A stretch of DNA of 64,000 bases from Bacteroidota bacterium. GTDB taxonomy: Bacteria; Bacteroidota; Bacteroidia; Chitinophagales; Saprospiraceae. The DNA lies in contig JASBVF010000026.1 of NCBI GenBank assembly GCA_030147525.1, positions 1 through 64,000 on the forward strand, read 5' to 3'. Shown piece by piece: positions 7,901 through 14,955 of the stretch. Position 1 is the first letter of the stretch, and each line of letters starts with the position of its first letter. Below the pieces are notes generated by a model. It saw nothing but the letters and a program-made list of their open reading frames with translations, was not told the DNA's origin and made no database searches. The translations under genes and the position numbers were made by a program.

Positions 7901-10629
7901 TTCAATAAATTACCCTTGTCGTCCACGGCCACGAACTTGAGTTTCCCATCCTTGCCGATGTCCACCCGCTTCTCGCCGTACTGGTTTTTTGGTATCAAAA
8001 TACCGGTGTAGGCAGGGTAGGGGCTGTAGCCGATTTTGGTGTTGAAAATACTGGCATCGCCGCCTTTCTCGAAGGCACGTGCCCGCAGGTTGACGCTAAG
8101 TTTGCCGGGGGCGGTCTGGTTATCAGCGTAGATGTCGGTGGTGAAACTGGCGTTCCCGTTTTTGTCGGTCATTCCGTCGAAGATCACGACGGGTTCAGAG
8201 CCCCAAAGCCGGCGGGCCGGATCGTCAAATTCGTAATCCGGGAACTTGGAAAATTCTGTGTTCACCTGATTGACTTGTGCCTCTACGACTGTTTTCAAAT
8301 TCTGGCCGGTGGCGCCGTGCAGCCAGTTCACCTTGATTTTTCCTGTTACCGGTTCGTCCCGTGCCGAAAGTTCTTCCTTGCCAAAATCGAGGTCAATTTT
8401 CAGGCGATTGGGTTTCACCGTCTCGATTTTCAGGGACTTAGTGAACGTGGCGCCACCTGCTTTCACCGTGGCGATCCAGTTGCCCGTCGGCGCATCGGGG
8501 CTGGTGGCGACGGGCAGGGCGTAGAGGTTCTGGACGTTTTTCGTGGTCACGGTTTTGTACTGCATTTGACCACGGGAATCCGTCAGCTCGAAGGCGATCG
8601 GGTAGTTGTCGGGCAGCGTGGCATCCTTGTCTTCGAGGATGAAATTCAGGAACAGGCTGTCGCCGGGCCGCCAAACCCCACGGTCGCCGTAGAGGTAGCC
8701 CTTCAGGCCTTTTTGTGAAATAGCTCCCGCTACATCGAAACGGCTGAGGCTCAACGAGTTGCCATCGGCAGTTTTTAGGTAGCCTTTCATTTTATCTTTT
8801 TTCGCAATGATGAGGAACGGCTTCCGGTCGAGCGGGAGTTGGGCGAGGCCGTCTCCGGTGGTTTTAGCCGTCTGAATCAGTTGCTGCTGGTAGTCGTAAA
8901 ATTCAAGTTCCACTTCAGCCATCGGTTTGGCGCTACTCAAATCGGCAACGGCCACGAACCAGGTATTGTCAGCGCCGCCTTTTGCTGTGATACCGAGGTC
9001 GGTTGCAAGTACATTTGATTCCACAAAATTTTCTGAATTGTAGTAAGCCGGGAAGCAGGGGTTGGTGCGATGCTGCCACCTGAAGCTCTCGTAGTAACCG
9101 TTGATACCGTAGTAGTCACCCCACATCGAGCGGATTTCGCCGTTTTCATCGGTGAAATTTTGCTGGCTGGCCAATTTCAGGTTGTCGTTTTTTGTCTGGT
9201 TATCACATTGGTAAACTGCATATTCGGGCCGGAAGCCGATGCGTACCTGGTAGATGGCGTTCGGGTCGGCTTTGAAAAGTTTACTGAGGTCGAGGGCGTA
9301 GCGAGTCCACGAATTGGGGTTGGCGTTCGGGTTGAGTCCTTTCAGCGGCACCATCTGGCGCCGGATGACCCGGCCTACCCGTGAAAGTTCGTATTCGTTC
9401 GTGCCGTTGAGTTCGCTGGTTTGCAGGAACTGGAGGATGTTGTTGTCGTAAATTTTGAAAATCTCCACCTCAATGGCCTGCAGGCTGATGGCCTCGAACG
9501 GAAGCACCAGTCCTTGCTCGGAAGTTGGCAAGATCACGCCCCGCCCGACGAGCCGGACTTTCGGTTTCACCTGCTCGAAATTCACCTTCCAGATTGTCGG
9601 TTTTTCCATGCGCCGGTCGGCAATATTGCGGATGCCCGGACGCACTTCGACGGTCTGTTCGCCTGCCAAACGGCGGCTGGGGTAAACGAAAACCCGGTTT
9701 CCGTCGATGGTGAAATTCAGGCTAATGGGCTGCTGCTCATCGTAGTAGTATTCGTCGTCCTGCGCCGCCTGTCCGCCGCCCCGCAGGCCGATGAGGCCGT
9801 TCAAATCCTGCGACGGTTGCAGCGGGTCGGAGAAGTGCAGCACGACGTACTGGTTTTCTTCCGAAACCACCCTCGCCGTCATCACGCTGAAATCGCTGAG
9901 CGAGGGAATTTCGATCTTTCGGCTATCCTTCACTTTCACGCCGATGGGTTTGCCGTTCCAACTGACCTCGACGGAGGCCGCTTTTTCACCCCGTGAAATG
10001 CCGGTAGCGGTGAAATAGTGGTTCAGACCGCTGGCGTCGTGGTCCCAGGTGATGGGCAGTTCCTTGCCGTTCTGTGTGACGGTGAGCGTTTTTTCCAAAT
10101 CTTCCGTTTGGGCAGCGTCATTGGTCGTGATGGAGCCTTTGAGTTGTTGCTTCGTCAGGTCGTTCGGATCTTCGGCTTCGATGCCGAAGACTTCAGTGCT
10201 CAGGCTTTGTTCCCGCACAAGAAAGTCGAATTCAAAGCTACGGGCTTCCTTGGGCAGGTTGTCGAAAACGTCATCGAGGTCGACCGTAGCAATGTAGGAA
10301 GTGCCGGATTCCCAGCCATTTTTTGGTTCAAAACGAACGGTGTGATCGTCTTCCCAAATGGCGGTACCGCTGGCAGAGGGCTTGAAATCAATCACATCCG
10401 CTTCCTTGCCGATTTTATCTTCACTCACGGCAGCCCCGGCAAAGCGCACGCGTACGGGGTCGTTTTTTGAAATGACGCCGGTAGTGTAGGCATAGACGTA
10501 GCTTTTTACAGCGTCAGGGATTTCTTTCGCCCGTGCGATGTCTTTTTTGCCGCAGGCAGGAATGAAAATAAGGCCCAAAAGGGCGAGGTACATGTAGATT
10601 GGAAATTGATTTTTCAATGATTTAAGCAT
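4975..10629 (-). CDS. Alpha-2-macroglobulin family lipoprotein (bacterial A2M, YfhM-like)
   Basis: 1,884 residues, the length of long bacterial A2Ms. The N-terminus has a lipobox (LIFIPAC, Cys26), so the mature protein is lipid-anchored in the envelope. The order fits the family: N-terminal MG-type domains, MG2 (around the 'KGYLYGDRGVWRPGDSLFLN' region near residue 645), a bait-like region, the A2M domain and a C-terminal thioester/complement-like domain. The thioester motif GCIEQ is intact near residue 1425, so covalent trapping of attacking proteases is expected. In proteobacteria the family is often paired with pbpC; no penicillin-binding protein is adjacent here. The PIN/antitoxin pair lies upstream on the same strand but is probably unrelated. 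Confidence 0.92.
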   Translation of the reverse strand: MLKSLKNQFPIYMYLALLGLIFIPACGKKDIARAKEIPDAVKSYVYAYTTGVISKNDPVRVRFAGAAVSEDKIGKEADVIDFKPSASGTAIWEDDHTVRFEPKNGWESGTSYIATVDLDDVFDNLPKEARSFEFDFLVREQSLSTEVFGIEAEDPNDLTKQQLKGSITTNDAAQTEDLEKTLTVTQNGKELPITWDHDASGLNHYFTATGISRGEKAASVEVSWNGKPIGVKVKDSRKIEIPSLSDFSVMTARVVSEENQYVVLHFSDPLQPSQDLNGLIGLRGGGQAAQDDEYYYDEQQPISLNFTIDGNRVFVYPSRRLAGEQTVEVRPGIRNIADRRMEKPTIWKVNFEQVKPKVRLVGRGVILPTSEQGLVLPFEAISLQAIEVEIFKIYDNNILQFLQTSELNGTNEYELSRVGRVIRRQMVPLKGLNPNANPNSWTRYALDLSKLFKADPNAIYQVRIGFRPEYAVYQCDNQTKNDNLKLASQQNFTDENGEIRSMWGDYYGINGYYESFRWQHRTNPCFPAYYNSENFVESNVLATDLGITAKGGADNTWFVAVADLSSAKPMAEVELEFYDYQQQLIQTAKTTGDGLAQLPLDRKPFLIIAKKDKMKGYLKTADGNSLSLSRFDVAGAISQKGLKGYLYGDRGVWRPGDSLFLNFILEDKDATLPDNYPIAFELTDSRGQMQYKTVTTKNVQNLYALPVATSPDAPTGNWIATVKAGGATFTKSLKIETVKPNRLKIDLDFGKEELSARDEPVTGKIKVNWLHGATGQNLKTVVEAQVNQVNTEFSKFPDYEFDDPARRLWGSEPVVIFDGMTDKNGNASFTTDIYADNQTAPGKLSVNLRARAFEKGGDASIFNTKIGYSPYPAYTGILIPKNQYGEKRVDIGKDGKLKFVAVDDKGNLLKNKNLSVGLYRVEWRWWWDSNDDYVSQFNSSNHFNAISSDGVMTGNDGIATWNVNVSDWGRYLVRVCDTETGHCSGDFFYAGYPWYGDEGGIAARQEAAMMTFTSDKDKYNVGDDVEITVPAGDKGRVLITLETGTKVIQSFWKEVKKGENKFEFEATNEMSPTVYAHVSLIQPHGQTQNDLPIRMYGVMPITVEDPKTILKPLIKMADELKPEQEFTVEVSEENNEDMAYTLAVVDEGLLGLTNFKTPDPHGALYAKEALGVKTWDLYDYVLGAYGGELERILSIGGDGEISAPLERKNANRFKPVVLHAGPFYLSGGKKKHTFKMPNYVGSVRVMLVAAHADGAYGNAEKIVPVKKPLMALATLPRVLGPGESLKLPVSIFAMDKKVRNVDVQIAETTGLVNISGGATKQLSFAQPGEDMVYFDLKVGEKTGIAKFKITASGAGEQAKQDIEIDVRNPNPYVTNVYDGLMQGGESWSQVLKPIGTPGTNTAVLEVSSIPPLKLGERLRYLIQYPHGCIEQITSGAFPQLYVDKLMKLNDKQKAEVKGNVEAAIAKLKNFQMPAGGFTYWPGNDYDSWGTNYAGHFLLEAKAAGYAVPETMIDRFVKFQQTTAKRWNPDTRGDRYSQTELDQAYRLYTLALARKAEMGAMNRMREMKNLSSEARWRLAAAYALAGKKEIGQQLAQNLPVNVKPYEWWGNTYGSSLRDEAMILETQVLLEDMTAAAANLRHVAEQLSAESWYSTQTTAYSLLAIGKFAGKSKVSDEFKFSFDLGDGKVVNAGSNTPVMQIDVPVNGNGKTVTVKNTGSGVLFARLISTGKPLIGDATAASNNLQIDVSYSLPTGEKVNPNAIPQGTDFIAEVIVTHPGTRAMNFEEMALTQIFPSGWEIINARLHNMQEFSNTTVPEYQDIRDDRVLTYFDIRRGQRQVYRVRLNAAYQGRYYLPTVSCEAMYDHTISARRPGMWVEVVSGERSL

Positions 10630-10677
10630 GGTGTTGGTGATTTTTAGATTTGTGGGTTTTCGGAGGTTAGAAAATAT

Positions 10678-11046
10678 CTATGACAACGGGTTAACGACCT
10701 TCAATCCTGGTATCCATGTAAAGTCTGCTGTATTTCTGGTAAAAAGTTCCAGGTTGTGTAAAAGAGCAGTTGCAGCGTGAACTGCGTCACCTACCGATAG
10801 CTTTTTTTGTTGGCGAAGTTCGATGGCTTTGTCGATGATGGCTTTATCAATGCCGAGTGTTTGCATGGTTGAAAAGATCGTTTCAAGAAATATTTTATCT
10901 CCGGGAGTCAAGTTATGATAGCCAAATGCTTCCAGCCGGGTTATTTCTGAGACTACGCTTTCTGAATCGGCTAAGAGTTGGACTAACTTTGGCAGATGCT
11001 GCGGCAATGTTGAGTAGATCAAGATGTTGCTATCCAAAAGGCGCAT
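10678..11046 (-). CDS. PIN-domain ribonuclease toxin (VapC-like)
   Basis: 122 residues, usual PIN length. Acidic residues in the expected places are Asp5 (MRLLDSNILIYS), Glu39 (EITRLEAFG), Asp87 (SVGDAVHAATAL) and Asp108 (TRNTADF), which would bind Mg2+/Mn2+ for RNA cleavage. It follows the 152-residue upstream gene by only 12 bp, the toxin-second order common in VapBC-like modules. The RNA target cannot be deduced. VapC-like nuclease is the safe call. Confidence 0.85.
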   Translation of the reverse strand: MRLLDSNILIYSTLPQHLPKLVQLLADSESVVSEITRLEAFGYHNLTPGDKIFLETIFSTMQTLGIDKAIIDKAIELRQQKKLSVGDAVHAATALLHNLELFTRNTADFTWIPGLKVVNPLS

Positions 11047-11058
11047 TTATTTTAAATT

Positions 11059-11517
11059 TTAGGGTTCACGAAAAGGCAAGGGACGATCCTGAGTGCTTTC
11101 TTCGAAATCTTTCATGTATTGATCAAAATTTTCTTTTTCAGTTAAATATTTGCCTGCTTCCATTATTATTTTCAGCCTCTCTTCGTAAGTGTGCCCTCTC
11201 TCTTTTCCCGGTAACGGCTGTTTTTTAGTTAATAACCCGGAGATTATTTTCTGTAACTCAGGCAACAGGTGTTCCGGCAAGCGTTTGATCTCCCTGGTCA
11301 CATTGGCCAGCAGTTTTTCATCAGGCAATGTGTAGGTGTTTTCCGCCGGTTCGTTCAAAATATCAGGAGCGGTAGGGGGCCTGCCCTCGCCGGTATCATC
11401 CTCATCTTCAGGGAGGAGGATGATAATTTTAACCTGCTCTATGCCGGCGGGCAGTGGTTCATCCGTATGAATCTTGCCCTCATTGTCTATCCAGGCAGTT
11501 GTTTCTATGGCCTTCAT
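11059..11517 (-). CDS. Probable antitoxin partner of the PIN toxin
   Basis: 152 residues starting MKAIETTAWIDNEGKIHTDE, a short beta-strand N-terminus seen in small Bacteroidota/cyanobacterial antitoxin-like proteins (swapped-hairpin/DUF2281-like), followed by an acidic linker and a helical C-terminal half (KLLANVTREIKRLPEHLLPE; TYEERLKIIMEAGKYLTEKE). The tight spacing to the PIN gene is the main evidence for its role. The N-terminal part may be the DNA-binding or neutralising portion; this is inference. Confidence 0.55.
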   Translation of the reverse strand: MKAIETTAWIDNEGKIHTDEPLPAGIEQVKIIILLPEDEDDTGEGRPPTAPDILNEPAENTYTLPDEKLLANVTREIKRLPEHLLPELQKIISGLLTKKQPLPGKERGHTYEERLKIIMEAGKYLTEKENFDQYMKDFEESTQDRPLPFREP

Positions 11518-11828
11518 ATTTAAATGTTTGCTTTTTTCATCCTTTTATTGTTAAAATGAAAATCATGAATGGGTAGGCAGTTGTGTGTTATCGATTAGGG
11601 TAGAAATTTGCCCGAAATTTAGCAAAGTTCAGGTGGTATTTCAAATGTCATTTTGCCGGTAGCTGTAAGGAGGTAGGTGTTTGTGAAAAATCCATACACA
11701 ATTGCTGCTTTCGATGTTGAAAGAATTTTCAAATTGCCGCTGCTCGGGTTCATTTTTAAGAACCGGAATGTGCCCGAAACGTTTTAAGGTCGATTCGAAC
11801 TCCTTATTTTTACAGCAAATACCGAGTT
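11518..11828. other. Intergenic, divergent promoters expected
   Basis: About 310 bp between the antitoxin-like gene (minus) and the LON-domain gene (plus). It must hold both promoters. I see no gene, repeat or strong structure; a TTATTTTTA tract about 20 bp before the LON-domain start is a weak -7 candidate. Confidence 0.3.
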
Positions 11829-12467
11829 ATGCAAACTGTTTTCCTTCCGCTTTTTCCGCTTCGACTGGTCGCCTACCCCGGCGAGGAGTTGAACCTTCAC
11901 ATCTTCGAACCACGCTACAAACAGCTCATCAGCGAGTGTGAGGCGAAAGGAACAACCTTTGGAATTCCCTCCTACATCGACGACAAAGTGCAGACCATAG
12001 GTACTGAAATTCAGCTGGTTTCCGTGGACAAGCATTACCCGAAAGGTGAGATGGACATCCGTACCCGGGGTATCGGCCTTTTTAAAATCAATGAATTTTT
12101 TGCCCAGGTGGAAAACCGTCTCTACACCGGCGCTGAAGTAGAGCGCATTTCATTCGATACGCAGGGCGATTTCCTCAAGAATGAGAAAATCCTCGAATAC
12201 CTCGGCGAGCTTTACAACATCCTGCAGATCCGCAAACCGCTGCCTGAAAATACGACCTCGTTCCACACCTACGACATTGCTCATCTCGTGGGTTTCTCCC
12301 TCCAGCAAGAGTATGAACTGCTTTGCATCACCAACGAACAAAGCCGCCAGGACTACATGATCCAGCACATGGAAAAATTACTGCCTATGGCCCGTGAAAT
12401 GGAGGAGCTGCGCAGAAAAGTGCAGATGAACGGCCATTTTAAGAATATACTGCCGCCGGAGGTGTGA
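11829..12467 (+). CDS. Stand-alone LON substrate-binding domain protein
   Basis: 212 residues matching the N-terminal substrate-binding domain of Lon proteases: LPLFPLRLVAYPGEELNLHI and FEPRYKQLISECE near the start, then a helical bundle to the end. The AAA+ and Ser/Lys protease domains are absent and the length is that of free-standing LON-domain proteins, so it is not a truncated lon. The role is unknown; such proteins are thought to recognise unfolded or damaged proteins. It ends in a snap-back array shared with the convergent LysM gene. Confidence 0.85.
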   Translation: MQTVFLPLFPLRLVAYPGEELNLHIFEPRYKQLISECEAKGTTFGIPSYIDDKVQTIGTEIQLVSVDKHYPKGEMDIRTRGIGLFKINEFFAQVENRLYTGAEVERISFDTQGDFLKNEKILEYLGELYNILQIRKPLPENTTSFHTYDIAHLVGFSLQQEYELLCITNEQSRQDYMIQHMEKLLPMAREMEELRRKVQMNGHFKNILPPEV

Positions 12468-12557
12468 TCAATGATAGAATGAGAGAAGGATACAATGAGT
12501 GAATTTACCGGGGCTCCCTATTCTCTCATTTCATCATTCTATCATTCACTCATTTAA
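12468..12557. repeat. Snap-back array, GAATGATA theme (convergent spacer)
   Basis: Starts right after the LON-domain stop. The left arm (12470-12503) reads AATGATAG-AATGAGAG-AAGGATAC-AATGAGTG; the right arm (12522-12556) is its reverse-complement type (TCATTCTATCATTCACTCAT) and overlaps the LysM gene's TGA stop (12550-12552). The loop is about 18 nt. Both genes therefore read out into a G-rich arm. Confidence 0.8.
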
Positions 12558-13404
12558 AATACCTCACCTCCACAAAAAACTTGGCGTCTTTGGCATCCAG
12601 CAATTTGGCCAGGGAAGGGGAAATCACGACGACGATATCATCGCCATAAGCCCGGTCAGGGATGGGAGCCAACACCTTGGCGTACACCGTTTTCTTTTTC
12701 ATGGGATTGGTAATTTCCACCACGGAACCCACCGGGGCGAATCGGTGCAGGGCGTAGTAGTCGTTGTTGCCTTTTTTCTCCCGCTGCCAGTAGGCGGCGC
12801 CGTTGTGGAACTGTTCTTTTTTGTTGGCTTTGGCGGCATCGTAGCGGAGCTTCAACTCCAGCATTTTAGCGCTCATGGGATTGGCGTTCAGCAGTTGCAG
12901 GGAGTCGGGAATGCCGTCAAGACTGAGCCAGCCGACGTGGATTCGCTGGCCGGTGAACAGCACTGTTTTTTCCAGGCGGTTTCGTTTTTTCAGTGTGTCG
13001 AGCGGTATTTGAAAATAATTTTTGGCAATGCGGTAAAACGTGTCGCCATGCTTCACCACATAAAAAACGGGGGCAAACTTAGTCCTTGGCCAGGCATCCT
13101 GCGGAGATTTTACGATGGCGGAGTCAGGGATGGGGATTTTGATGCGCTGCCCCGGTTCGAAATTTCCGTCTTGTTCCACCTCCGGATTGAAGGCGTAGAG
13201 CGCATTCAGCTTCAGACCGTAGAAGCGGGCGAGGGAGTAGAAGGTCTGGCCTTTCTCCATCGTATGTTCAAAAATCTTATTACCAAAGTCGTCCGCCGAG
13301 AGGAAAACCGTATCTTTCGGCGTGAGGTAGCTCAGGCTGTCGCCCGTGGCGAAGAGGTGAAGGAAAAGTGGAATGCAGGTAAGGGTTAAAGCAAGCTTTC
13401 TCAT
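12550..13404 (-). CDS. Secreted double-LysM protein with RlpA-like C-terminus
   Basis: 284 residues with a signal peptide (MRKLALTLTCIPLFLHLFA). Two LysM modules are visible: HTMEKGQTFYSLARFYGLK (about 45-92) and YVVKHGDTFYRIAKNYFQIP (about 113-156), which should bind glycan strands of peptidoglycan. The C-terminal 80 residues (GSVVEITNPMKKKTVYAKVL, then DRAYGDDIVVVISPSLAKLL) resemble the double-psi beta-barrel of RlpA-like proteins. Likely a periplasmic or outer-membrane cell-wall protein. Whether the barrel is catalytic is not clear; the short form may only bind. Confidence 0.82.
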   Translation of the reverse strand: MRKLALTLTCIPLFLHLFATGDSLSYLTPKDTVFLSADDFGNKIFEHTMEKGQTFYSLARFYGLKLNALYAFNPEVEQDGNFEPGQRIKIPIPDSAIVKSPQDAWPRTKFAPVFYVVKHGDTFYRIAKNYFQIPLDTLKKRNRLEKTVLFTGQRIHVGWLSLDGIPDSLQLLNANPMSAKMLELKLRYDAAKANKKEQFHNGAAYWQREKKGNNDYYALHRFAPVGSVVEITNPMKKKTVYAKVLAPIPDRAYGDDIVVVISPSLAKLLDAKDAKFFVEVRYFK

Positions 13405-13409
13405 TATTG

Positions 13410-13479
13410 TAATTAGGTATTGGGAATTAGGTATTAGTTATGGTTTGCAAAATTCCCGATTACTAATTCCTGATTCCAA
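13410..13479. repeat. Snap-back array, GAATTAGGTATT theme (divergent spacer)
   Basis: Lies between the start codons of the LysM gene (minus) and kdsB (plus). The left arm (13410-13443) is made of GAATTAGGTATT-like units; the right arm (13451-13478) is ATTCCCGATTACTAATTCCT-like, its inverse. Read toward either gene, the arm next to the start codon is C-rich and G-poor. Confidence 0.7.
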
Positions 13480-13485
13480 AAATTC

Positions 13486-14232
13486 ATGGTCAAAAATACA
13501 AATTCACTCGGTATCATACCCGCCCGTTTTGCGTCCACCCGGTTTCCGGGGAAGCCGTTGGTCGAAATTTTGGGTAAAACCATGATCCGGCGGGTGTACG
13601 AGCAGGTGTCGAAGTCCGGTTTGAATAATATTGTGGTCGCCACCGACGACGAACGCATTTTCACCCACGTCAAAGATTTTGGTGGAAATGTGGTGATGAC
13701 TTCGCCGGACCATACCTCCGGAACCGACCGCTGCGCCGAAGTGGCAGCGCTCCCGCAATACGCTGATATTGAAATCATTGTAAATATCCAGGGCGACGAG
13801 CCGTTCATTCAACCATCGCAGATCGACCTGGCGGTGGATGTTTTGATCAAAAACAAAAACTACCCCATCGCCACGCTGGCCAAGCAGATTGAACAAACCG
13901 AAGCAATTTTTAACCCAAACGTGGTGAAAGTTGTTTTCGGTGAAAACATGCAGGCGCTCTACTTCAGCCGGTCGCCTGTGCCGTACTTGCGGAATGTGCC
14001 GCAAGCGGAGTGGCTGGCGCAAGGCCGTTTTTTCAAACACATCGGCCTCTACGCCTTCCGCCGGGAAGCACTGTTGGCTGTGGCGGCCCTGCTTCCCGGC
14101 CAGCTCGAGCGGGACGAGTCGCTGGAACAACTGCGCTGGCTGGAAAACGGCTACGCCATCGGCATCGCCCTGACGGAATTTGAAACCATCGGCATTGATG
14201 TGCCGGAAGATATCTTGAGAGTAGGCCGGTAA
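13486..14232 (+). CDS. kdsB: 3-deoxy-manno-octulosonate cytidylyltransferase
   Basis: 248 residues, normal family length. It activates Kdo as CMP-Kdo with CTP for lipopolysaccharide inner-core synthesis in the cytoplasm. The N-terminus has the nucleotide-binding signature IIPARFASTRFPGKPLVEI, followed by VVATDDERI, TSGTDRCAEV and NIQGDEPFI, the expected active-site motifs. The final residues VGR and the stop are encoded by GTAGGCCGGTAA, which is also the first unit of the spacer repeat. No other Kdo or LPS genes are adjacent. Confidence 0.96.
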   Translation: MVKNTNSLGIIPARFASTRFPGKPLVEILGKTMIRRVYEQVSKSGLNNIVVATDDERIFTHVKDFGGNVVMTSPDHTSGTDRCAEVAALPQYADIEIIVNIQGDEPFIQPSQIDLAVDVLIKNKNYPIATLAKQIEQTEAIFNPNVVKVVFGENMQALYFSRSPVPYLRNVPQAEWLAQGRFFKHIGLYAFRREALLAVAALLPGQLERDESLEQLRWLENGYAIGIALTEFETIGIDVPEDILRVGR

Positions 14233-14328
14233 GCAAGTAGGCGAGTAGGCAGTAGGGAGCCGGGTAATTTTGAAATACCCTTCCCGAAGCGCCTACTCGC
14301 CTACTGCCTACTTGCCTACCGGCCTACT
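14220..14328. repeat. Snap-back array, GTAGGC theme (kdsB-Nudix spacer)
   Basis: The left arm (14220-14257) is a GTAGGC(N)2-4 array beginning inside the last kdsB codons; the right arm (14289-14328) is GCCTACTCGCCTACTGCCTA-type and ends 6 bp before the Nudix start codon. The arms are imperfect inverses with a spacer of about 30 nt. Confidence 0.85.
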
Positions 14329-14334
14329 AAAAAA

Positions 14335-14862
14335 ATGAATTTTTGCTCCAACTGCGGTTCTCCTGATCTTTCTTCGATTGTCCCCACGGGCGACAACCGG
14401 CCCCGGCTTGTGTGCGGCCGTTGTGGGACCATTCATTACCATAATCCCAAGATCATCGCCGGGTGCCTGCCGCTTTGGGAAGATAAAGTGTTGCTTTGCC
14501 GCCGGGCCATCGAGCCACGGCAGGGGTTCTGGAACATCCCCGCCGGGTTCATGGAGGTCGGTGAAACAGTGGAACAGGGCGCCATCCGGGAAGTGTGGGA
14601 AGAAGCTGAGGCGGAGGTGAAACTGTTGGGCGTACACACCATTTTTACCTTCACCAGGTTTCACCATGTTTACATCCAGTTCCTTGGTGAGTTGATCGGC
14701 GGCAAATTCGGGGTAGGGGAGGAGAGTCTGGAAACGAAGCTGTTCACCGAAGCGGAAATTCCCTGGGATAAAATTGCTTTCGAGTCGTCCGTTTTCGCCC
14801 TCCACCGTTTTTTCGAAGACCGGAAAAATGGCGGGCGGAAGGTGCATGTCGGGTCGGTTTGA
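14335..14862 (+). CDS. Nudix hydrolase with N-terminal zinc ribbon
   Basis: 175 residues. Cys4/Cys7 and Cys27/Cys30 (FCSNCG, LVCGRCG) form a zinc ribbon like that of NudC-type and related Nudix proteins. The Nudix box begins at Gly72: G-x5-E-x7-REVWEE (Glu78, Arg86, Glu87, Glu90, Glu91), all key residues present, so Mg2+-dependent cleavage of an X-linked nucleoside diphosphate is expected. The zinc ribbon plus the short C-terminus recalls NADH/ADP-ribose-type enzymes, but the substrate cannot be fixed. It sits between two GTAGGC arrays. Confidence 0.9.
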   Translation: MNFCSNCGSPDLSSIVPTGDNRPRLVCGRCGTIHYHNPKIIAGCLPLWEDKVLLCRRAIEPRQGFWNIPAGFMEVGETVEQGAIREVWEEAEAEVKLLGVHTIFTFTRFHHVYIQFLGELIGGKFGVGEESLETKLFTEAEIPWDKIAFESSVFALHRFFEDRKNGGRKVHVGSV

Positions 14863-14955
14863 AGTAGGCCGGTAGGCCGGTAGGCAAGTAGGCAGTAGGC
14901 GAGTAGGCCCCGGCGCAATCACCAATTCACTAATTTACTAATTCACCAATTCACC
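14863..14955. repeat. Mosaic spacer: GTAGGC arm plus AATTCACC arm
   Basis: Right after the Nudix stop comes a G-rich GTAGGC array (14863-14909), but the C-rich array leading to the subtilase start (14919-14955) is CACCAATTCACTAATTTACT-type, which pairs with a different theme. The two arms are therefore not inverses of each other, unlike in other spacers. Confidence 0.8.

Noticed and set aside
4975-10629. Frameshifted or split A2M gene
   Set aside because: One continuous frame of normal length with the thioester motif intact.
14220-14328. Classical rho-independent terminator between kdsB and Nudix
   Set aside because: The arms are long, degenerate and tandem-repetitive and no T-run follows; better described as a snap-back array.
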